17,546 nt of DNA, from positions 1-17,546 of the forward strand of contig DDSR01000077.1 in the NCBI GenBank assembly GCA_002343455.1, in the 5' to 3' direction. Below the pieces are notes generated by a model. The model saw only the letters and a list, made by a program, of their open reading frames with translations, was not told the DNA's origin and searched no databases. The position numbers and the translations under genes were made by a program. The DNA comes from Deltaproteobacteria bacterium UBA2385 (lineage in GTDB: Bacteria; Myxococcota_A; UBA796; UBA2385). Of the stretch, positions 12,835 to 17,546 are shown one piece after another. Each line of letters opens with the position of its first letter. The stretch's first letter is position 1.

Positions 12835-14700
12835 ATGGCCAAGAATGGTACCCGACTGCTCTTGTGGGTGACGGCCTTTGGCCTCGCCCTGGTGGTGGCG
12901 GTCGGCCTCGCTGTCTTCCTGATGACCCGGGACCGCCTCCCCGGCGCTCCGGACGAGGCGCGCTGGCTCTATGTCAAGGTGGGCTCGCTCTCGGACGCGC
13001 CCGTCACCCCGGGCCTCTTCGACGACCCCGCCGACCTGCCCCCCCTGACCACCGAGCTGACCCGGATGCTGCGCGAAGCGGCCGACGACCCCTCGGTCCC
13101 CGGCCTGCTCGTGGAGATGAGCGACTTCAACTCGGGCTGGGCGCAGGCTCAGGAGCTGCGCGACGCGCTCAAGGACTTCCGCGCCTCCGGCAAGCCCTGC
13201 ATCGCCTGGGCCGAGGGCTGGACCAACCTCGCCTACATGGTGGGCAGCACCTGCACCGAGGTGCAGGCCATGCCGACCGGCGTGATGCTGGTCAACGGGC
13301 TGGCCATGACCCAGACCTACTTCGCTGGCACCTTCGAGAAGATCGGCGTGACCGCCAACTTCGAGCATGTCGGCGACTTCAAGAGCGCCGTCGAGCCCTA
13401 CGAGCGCACCGGCCCCAGCGAGCCCGCCAGCGCCGCCAACGAGGCCCTGCTCAGCTCGCTGTACGGGCAGCTCGTGGCGGCGATCGCCGAGAACCGCTCC
13501 CTGGACGCCGCCCAGGTTCAGGCGCTGATCGACTCCCCTCCCCTCAGCCCGGCCGAGGCGCTGGAGCGCGGGATGCTGGATCGGCTGAGCTTCCGCGACC
13601 AGATCCGGGACCAGATCGAGCTGCACGACGGCACCGCCCCGACCGAGCCCGAGGCGCCGATCGAGCGAGAGCCGGCGGTCGAGGGGGCCGACGAGGGCGC
13701 GCTCGCCAAGGACGACGAGGACCGCACCGAGCTCCTCCACTACCGCGAGTACCTCAAGAAGAGCCGGAAGGGCTGGGACAAGAGCCAGAAGGTGCGCATC
13801 GCGGTGCTCCACGCCGAGGGCGCCATCGTCAACGGCAGCGGCGGCGAGAGCCTCTTCGGTGGCAGCTCGATCGGCGACCGCACGCTGAACCGGCAGATCA
13901 AGGAGCTGCGCGAGGACGACTCCGTCAAGGCCATCGTGCTGCGGGTCAACTCGCCGGGAGGCTCGGGCAGCGCCAGCGACGCCATCCTGCGCGAGCTGGA
14001 GCTGACCCGGGGGGTCAAGCCCCTGGTGGTCAGCATGGGCGACTACGCCGCCAGCGGCGGCTACTTCATCAGCATGGGGGCCGACCACATCGTCGCCCAG
14101 CCCTCCACCCTGACCGGATCGATCGGCGTCTTCGGCGGCAAGCTGAACCTCTCCGGCGCCCTGGTGCAGCTCGGCCTCAGCCAGCACACCTGGCAGCGGG
14201 GCCAGCAGGCCACCCTGCTCTCGGGCATGCACGACTTCGACGAGGCCGGCCGCGAGCGCTTCCGGAGCTATATGCAGTCCTTCTACGACCACTTCCTCGC
14301 CCGGGCCGCCGAGGGTCGTGGCATGACGGTGGAGCAGATCCACGCGGTCGCGCAGGGCCGGGTCTGGACCGGCGAGCAGGCGCTGGAGCACGGGCTCGTC
14401 GACGAGCTGGGCGGGCTGGATGTGGCCCTGGCCAAGGCCCTTGAGCTGAGCGAGGCGGGCGTCCCGATGGAGCAGGTCCGCGTCGTCCGCTACCCCGCGA
14501 CCAAGACCTTCTTCGAGCAGCTGATGGAGGAGCTGGAGGGCAAGGACCCGACCGTCCAGGCCGCCCAGGCCCAGGCGCGGGCTCTGCTGGCCGTCGACCC
14601 CGAGGCGGGCACCGCCCTGGCCCACCTCTGGATGCTCCAGCAGGTGCTGGCCGAGGGCGAGGTGGCCGCCCTCATGCCCGGCAGCGTCGAGATCCGCTGA
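12835..14700 (+). CDS. sppA: Signal peptide peptidase SppA (67-kDa type)
   Basis: The start is set at the ATG at 12835, with GGGAG eight bases upstream; an earlier in-frame ATG at 12796 has no ribosome site. The 621-aa product has an N-terminal membrane anchor (LLLWVTAFGLALVVAVGLAVF) and two tandem ClpP-like domains, the size of E. coli SppA. The catalytic lysine is Lys183 in GDFKSAVEPY, and the nucleophile is Ser407 in DYAASGGYFISMGAD, close to the positions known for E. coli (Lys209, Ser409). Other family marks are VNSPGGSG and QPSTLTGSIGVFGGKLN. SppA degrades signal peptides left in the inner membrane after export. A charged acidic linker (about residues 265-305) separates the two domains. 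It ends three bases from the convergent lipoprotein gene. Confidence 0.95.
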   Translation: MAKNGTRLLLWVTAFGLALVVAVGLAVFLMTRDRLPGAPDEARWLYVKVGSLSDAPVTPGLFDDPADLPPLTTELTRMLREAADDPSVPGLLVEMSDFNSGWAQAQELRDALKDFRASGKPCIAWAEGWTNLAYMVGSTCTEVQAMPTGVMLVNGLAMTQTYFAGTFEKIGVTANFEHVGDFKSAVEPYERTGPSEPASAANEALLSSLYGQLVAAIAENRSLDAAQVQALIDSPPLSPAEALERGMLDRLSFRDQIRDQIELHDGTAPTEPEAPIEREPAVEGADEGALAKDDEDRTELLHYREYLKKSRKGWDKSQKVRIAVLHAEGAIVNGSGGESLFGGSSIGDRTLNRQIKELREDDSVKAIVLRVNSPGGSGSASDAILRELELTRGVKPLVVSMGDYAASGGYFISMGADHIVAQPSTLTGSIGVFGGKLNLSGALVQLGLSQHTWQRGQQATLLSGMHDFDEAGRERFRSYMQSFYDHFLARAAEGRGMTVEQIHAVAQGRVWTGEQALEHGLVDELGGLDVALAKALELSEAGVPMEQVRVVRYPATKTFFEQLMEELEGKDPTVQAAQAQARALLAVDPEAGTALAHLWMLQQVLAEGEVAALMPGSVEIR

Positions 14701-14703
14701 GGC

Positions 14704-15462
14704 TCATTCCACGACGACAGCGTGGAAGCGGGCCTTGCCGGCGACGAAGGAGGAGAGGGCGGTGTTGACCTCCTCCATCTCGTCCGCGCTGCTGTTGCGG
14801 GTGGCCGCGACGCCCACGGCGTAGACGCCGGCCGAGGGGAAGGCCGAGGCGGGGATCTCCACGCGGAGCTCGCCACCGCCATGGGTGAACTCGTAGAGAT
14901 CCTGGATGGACTCGGGCATGTTGCTGTAGCGCGGCTCGCTGCCCCCGCTGCCCATCACGAAGACCAGCAGGCCGTCGAAGTCCTGGTCGCTGATGTCCAC
15001 CACCATCGGCTGCCCGGCGGTGTGGCGGTCGGCGATGGTGACGTCGGCCGGCGGGGGGGCCTGCACGCCGATGGTGCGCTGCTTCTCGTCCAGCTCGGTG
15101 GAGAGGGAGACGGACTCCGACGCGTAGGCCAGGCCGTCTTCGCTCTCGTTGGCCGTATAGCTGCCGTCGCCCTGGTCCTGGAGCGGCAGGCGGCCCCCGT
15201 TGGCGGCGCTGACCAGGTCCAGCTCGGCCCCGGCCAGGGGGGCCTCGTCCAGGCCGTCGGCGTCGGCGGCGTCGGCCAGGAAGGCCTTCAGCGTGGAGCC
15301 GCGGGCGAAGTCCGAGCCCGAGAGATCGATGCCGCTGCCGACGTCGGGGGGCTGGACGCCCAGGTAGATGGCCTCGACCACCAGGGGGTTGGTCAGGCCC
15401 TGGACGGTGTCCTTGATGTCCTTGATCTGCTCGCAGGCAAACAGCAGGGGGAGGAGAAGCAT
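14704..15462 (-). CDS. Lipoprotein of unknown function, convergent with sppA
   Basis: The 252-aa product begins MLLLPLLFAC, a short lipoprotein signal with lipidated Cys10, and GGAG lies five bases upstream of the ATG. The body is acidic, with Ala/Asp-rich segments (DAADADGLDEAPL at about 65-77), a GDGSYTANE strand, and a likely beta-sandwich (VTIADRH, GLLVFVMGSGG, GELRVEIPASAFPSAGVYAVGVAAT). The repeated pattern of aliphatic strands and turns suggests an Ig-like or carboxypeptidase-regulatory-like surface protein, but no family is certain. It is convergent with sppA with a three-base gap, so the two mRNAs must share a terminator. The upstream gap is shared with the divergent small basic protein gene. 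Confidence 0.8.
   Translation of the reverse strand: MLLLPLLFACEQIKDIKDTVQGLTNPLVVEAIYLGVQPPDVGSGIDLSGSDFARGSTLKAFLADAADADGLDEAPLAGAELDLVSAANGGRLPLQDQGDGSYTANESEDGLAYASESVSLSTELDEKQRTIGVQAPPPADVTIADRHTAGQPMVVDISDQDFDGLLVFVMGSGGSEPRYSNMPESIQDLYEFTHGGGELRVEIPASAFPSAGVYAVGVAATRNSSADEMEEVNTALSSFVAGKARFHAVVVE
14707..14727. terminator. Perfect 7-bp inverted repeat at the convergent sppA/lipoprotein junction
   Basis: TTCCACG (14707-14713) and CGTGGAA (14721-14727) are exact inverted copies with a seven-base loop. The repeat lies seven bases after the sppA stop and inside the last codons of the reverse-strand lipoprotein gene. Position suggests it ends the sppA transcript; there is no U-tract. Confidence 0.35.
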
Positions 15463-15530
15463 ATCGGCTCCAGTGCGGGGGGAGGGAGGGCCGCGGACGC
15501 GGGCGCTCAGGGTAGCGCGTCTGCAACCCG

Positions 15531-15559
15531 TTGACAGCCGCCCACACTCCGCATAGACC
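15531..15559 (+). promoter_or_regulatory. Sigma-70-type promoter for the small basic protein gene
   Basis: A perfect -35 TTGACA (15531-15536) is followed after 17 bases by TAGACC (15554-15559), with an overlapping ATAGAC. It lies about 50 bases upstream of the ATG at 15615. The -10 is weak, but a perfect -35 is rare in this GC-rich sequence and the spacing is ideal. Confidence 0.45.
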
Positions 15560-15614
15560 CGACCGCCCTGTCGTGCCCACTCTCGGGGCGACCAGCCGCA
15601 TCTCGGAGACCCCC

Positions 15615-15797
15615 ATGTCCAGCGCCACCCAGAAGACCGAGTTCCGCCGCAAGCGCCGCCACGAGAACGCCGGCCGCGCCCGCAAGGCCCGGGCTGCGCG
15701 CCTCGGCACCACCCCCGCCTTCCCGCTGCACACGCCGGAAGCGGACGCCAACGCGCCGAACCAGGTCAGCCCCGACCAGGACAGCTCCCAGGACTGA
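15615..15797 (+). CDS. Small basic protein of unknown function (60 aa)
   Basis: The ATG at 15615 is preceded by GGAG five to six bases upstream (GGAGACCCCC), which favours it over the longer frame starting at 15531. The 60-aa product has a strongly basic N-terminal half (TEFRRKRRHENAGRARKARAA, of which residues 8-28 form a likely helix) and an acidic, proline-rich C-terminal half with GTTPAFPLHTPE. The charge asymmetry and size resemble ribosome-associated or RNA-binding small proteins, and the sequence is too ordered to be chance, but I do not recognise a named family. It has its own promoter and is convergent with tatD. Confidence 0.7.
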   Translation: MSSATQKTEFRRKRRHENAGRARKARAARLGTTPAFPLHTPEADANAPNQVSPDQDSSQD

Positions 15798-15818
15798 GCC
15801 TCGGCTGCCCGCGGGCCC

Positions 15819-16631
15819 TCAGGCCGGCAGGCGAAACAGCCGCAGCGCGTTCTCGGTCGTGCTCTGAACGAGCTCGGCGGTAGCCATGCCTCGAAGCCGG
15901 GCGACCTCGGCGGCGATCGCCGGCAGCAGCGCCGGCTCGTTGCGCTTGCCTCGGTGCGGGGTCGGCGCCAGCCAGGGGCTGTCCGTCTCGATCAGCAGCC
16001 GCTCCAGCGGCGCCGCCGCGGCGACCTCGCGCAGGGCCGCGGCCGACTTGAAGGTGACGATACCCGACAGGCTCAGGTGCGCGCCCGCGTCCAGGACCCG
16101 GCGCATGACCCTCAGGTCGCCGGTGAAGCAGTGCCAGAGCACTCCGGCGCCCTCGAAGGCCCCCTCCTGCTCGAGGATCTCGACCACCTCGTCCCCGGCG
16201 TCGCGGTCGTGGACGATCAGCGGCAGGTCCCGGGCCAGCGCCAGCCGGGCCTGGACGCGCAGGGCCTCGCGCTGCTCCGCCCGGGGCGACTGGTCGTAGA
16301 AGTAGTCCAGGCCCGCCTCGCCGACCGCCACGACCCGCGGGTGCCGACAGGCACGGGCCAGGCGCGCTGCCAGGCCCTCGCGCGGGACCTCTCCCGGGCC
16401 CTCTGCCAGGAAGCGGGCGTCGTGCGGGTGCAGGCCCACACTGGCCCAGACGTCGGCGTGCCGGCTGGCCACCGCGAGGGCCGGGGCGGCGCTGTCGGCG
16501 CCGTAGCCGCTGCCAATCACCAGGAAGCGGCTGACCCCCGCCGCCCGGGCCCGCTCCAGCGTGGCGTCGACCTCGGCGGCGTCGCCAAAGACCCCCTCGA
16601 CGACGTGGCAGTGGGTGTCGAAGAGGCTCAC
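15819..16631 (-). CDS. tatD: TatD family metal-dependent hydrolase/DNase
   Basis: The 270-aa product matches TatD over its full length. Metal ligands are DTHCH (His7, His9), Glu105 in VGEAGLDYFY, His141 in LIVHDRDA, His167 in WHCFTG and Asp217 in LIETDSPWLAP, all present. The family also has the PHRGKRNEP segment (225-233) seen here. TatD enzymes are 3'-5' exodeoxyribonucleases implicated in DNA repair and degradation. The start ATG overlaps the stop of the delta' gene in an ATGA (16628-16631), the common holB-tatD operon arrangement in bacteria. GHCFTG-type and SGIVTFK motifs are standard, with no missing key residue. Confidence 0.95.
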   Translation of the reverse strand: MSLFDTHCHVVEGVFGDAAEVDATLERARAAGVSRFLVIGSGYGADSAAPALAVASRHADVWASVGLHPHDARFLAEGPGEVPREGLAARLARACRHPRVVAVGEAGLDYFYDQSPRAEQREALRVQARLALARDLPLIVHDRDAGDEVVEILEQEGAFEGAGVLWHCFTGDLRVMRRVLDAGAHLSLSGIVTFKSAAALREVAAAAPLERLLIETDSPWLAPTPHRGKRNEPALLPAIAAEVARLRGMATAELVQSTTENALRLFRLPA

Positions 16632-17546
16632 GCCGACCTGCCCGGGCGCAGCTCGGCGCCGAAGCGCGAGAGCAGGGCGTCCATCGCCAGCCGCGGGTTG
16701 ACGTTGGCCTCCAGGTCGAGCTGCGCCTCCCGCATCGCCTGGTCCAGCCGCACGAGGCCCAGGTAGCCCAGCCGATCGGCCCAGGCGTCCACCAGCTCCA
16801 GCCGGTCGGAGTTGTAGAGCCGCTCGGCCGGCGCCCCCGAGGCCAGCCGATGCAGGACATCCCGCATCAGCAGCTGCAAGGCGTCCAGGCAGAGGGCGAT
16901 CTCCCCGCTGACCTCGGCCCGTTCGCCGCGGGCGTGCTTCTCGGACCAGGCCAGGCGCGCCGCCGTGCCCCCCCCGATCGCCGCCACCAGCGTGTCACGG
17001 GCCTCCCGCCAGGCCTGCAGCCCGCCCTCGGCCAGCGCCAGGGCGCGCAGCGGGCACCCCTCGCCCAGGCGGGCCAGCTCCTCGGCCTGCTCGACGTCCC
17101 GTGACTCCAGCCAGGGGACCAGCCGGCCGGCCTCGACAGGACCGAAGCGCACCCGCTGCCCCCGGCTGCGCACGGTCGGGAGCAGATCCATCGGCCTGGA
17201 GGTCACCAGCACGAAGCCCGTCGCCTGGGGAGGCTCTTCGAGCGTCTTGAGCAGGGCGTTGGCCGCCTCGGGGTTGAGCGCGTCCGCTGGATCGATGATG
17301 ATCATGCGCCGGCGGGCGTGGAAGGGGTGCAGGCTGAGCTGGGAGAGCAGCTCGCGCGCCTGCTTCACCGAGATGATCGGCGTCGCCTTCTCGGGATCGA
17401 GGCCGACCTGGATGATGTCGGGGTGCTGGTCCCGCAGGATGCTGCGGCAGGACCAGCAGACCCCGCAGGGCACAGCCCCAGCCCCACTTGCCCCAGCCCC
17501 ACTTCCCCCAGCCCCTGCTGCATCGCCGCTGCGCTCGCAGTTGACG
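16628..17546 (-). CDS. holB: DNA polymerase III delta' subunit, 5' end outside the window, with expanded zinc finger
   Basis: The frame runs off the right edge; the visible part is about 306 residues. It carries the clamp-loader features of delta': a zinc finger (NCER ... PCGVCWSC), HPDIIQVG, an ISVKQARELLSQL region, PFHARRRMIIIDPADALN, the conserved NALLKTLEEPP, and FVLVTSRPMDLLPTVRSRGQRVRF with the SRx arginine finger. Delta' is part of the complex that loads the sliding clamp in replication. The Walker A region would be beyond the edge. A GTG at 17473 could be mistaken for a start, but the frame stays open and homologous (VNCERSGD) to the edge. Between the first zinc cysteine and PCGVC lie 23 residues instead of the usual eight, a Gly/Ala/Ser insert encoded by tandem repeats. 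It is coupled to tatD by an ATGA. Confidence 0.9.
   Translation of the reverse strand, partial: VNCERSGDAAGAGGSGAGASGAGAVPCGVCWSCRSILRDQHPDIIQVGLDPEKATPIISVKQARELLSQLSLHPFHARRRMIIIDPADALNPEAANALLKTLEEPPQATGFVLVTSRPMDLLPTVRSRGQRVRFGPVEAGRLVPWLESRDVEQAEELARLGEGCPLRALALAEGGLQAWREARDTLVAAIGGGTAARLAWSEKHARGERAEVSGEIALCLDALQLLMRDVLHRLASGAPAERLYNSDRLELVDAWADRLGYLGLVRLDQAMREAQLDLEANVNPRLAMDALLSRFGAELRPGRSA
17475..17515 (-). repeat. 15-base tandem repeat within holB
   Basis: A 15-base unit occurs at 17475-17489 and 17490-17504, with a partial third unit at 17505-17515. The unit length keeps the reading frame and each copy encodes Ala-Ser-Gly-Ala-Gly in the delta' zinc-finger loop. Confidence 0.9.

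Noticed and set aside
12766..14625. A 619-codon open frame on the reverse strand opposite sppA
   Set aside because: It is low-complexity Gly/Leu/Val/Ala-rich shadow sequence opposite an unambiguous SppA with all catalytic residues.
17471..17473. GTG as the start of the delta' subunit
   Set aside because: The frame stays open to the window edge and upstream codons encode the first zinc-finger cysteine region (NCER), so the gene starts beyond the window.

Overview
The window is a piece of a high-GC chromosome of a Gram-negative bacterium. The style (roughly 70% GC over most genes, many small unassignable lipoproteins, stand-alone BlaI/M56 pairs, overlapping ATGA gene junctions) fits Myxococcota or a related former deltaproteobacterial lineage; this is inference from gene style, not a phylogenetic result. 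There are no rRNA or tRNA genes, CRISPR arrays or recognisable transposases.

Left part (1-3823) is a mosaic. It opens with the last 12 codons of a thiolase, then a reverse-strand Uma2-family nuclease gene, then an internal thiolase fragment (about 778-936), then a compact three-gene operon (BlaI-type repressor, M56 membrane metallopeptidase, lipoprotein; 1001-2999) joined by ATGA overlaps and apparently driven by a leaderless promoter. A reverse-strand YdcF-family gene follows (3099-3653), and its 5' end is fused directly to a thiolase C-terminal fragment (3662-3823). The two thiolase fragments are nearly consecutive parts of one protein, so a broken thiolase copy appears to be split by the operon and ydcF.

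Middle part (3876-7811) is a reverse-strand operon of lower GC. In transcription order it has a 133-aa protein, a 753-aa TIM-barrel glycoside-hydrolase-like protein with no signal peptide, and two lipoproteins that look like diverged paralogues. It is bracketed by two direct copies of a ydcF gene (3107-3663 and 7913-8469, constant offset 4806 with no indel). This low-GC cassette between recent repeats is the best candidate for an acquired, undescribed system.

Right part (8530-17546) is mostly housekeeping envelope and replication genes: a divergent MreB-like actin, a PpiD/SurA-like periplasmic folding factor, an alpha/beta hydrolase whose nucleophile serine is replaced by alanine, SppA signal peptide peptidase, a lipoprotein, a 60-aa basic protein, TatD, and the DNA polymerase III delta' gene running off the right edge. 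The delta' gene carries an in-frame tandem-repeat expansion inside its zinc finger.

No experimentally known system is recognised as a whole. The strongest leads are the ydcF-bracketed glycosidase/lipoprotein cassette, the shattered thiolase, the Ser-to-Ala hydrolase and the expanded delta' zinc finger.
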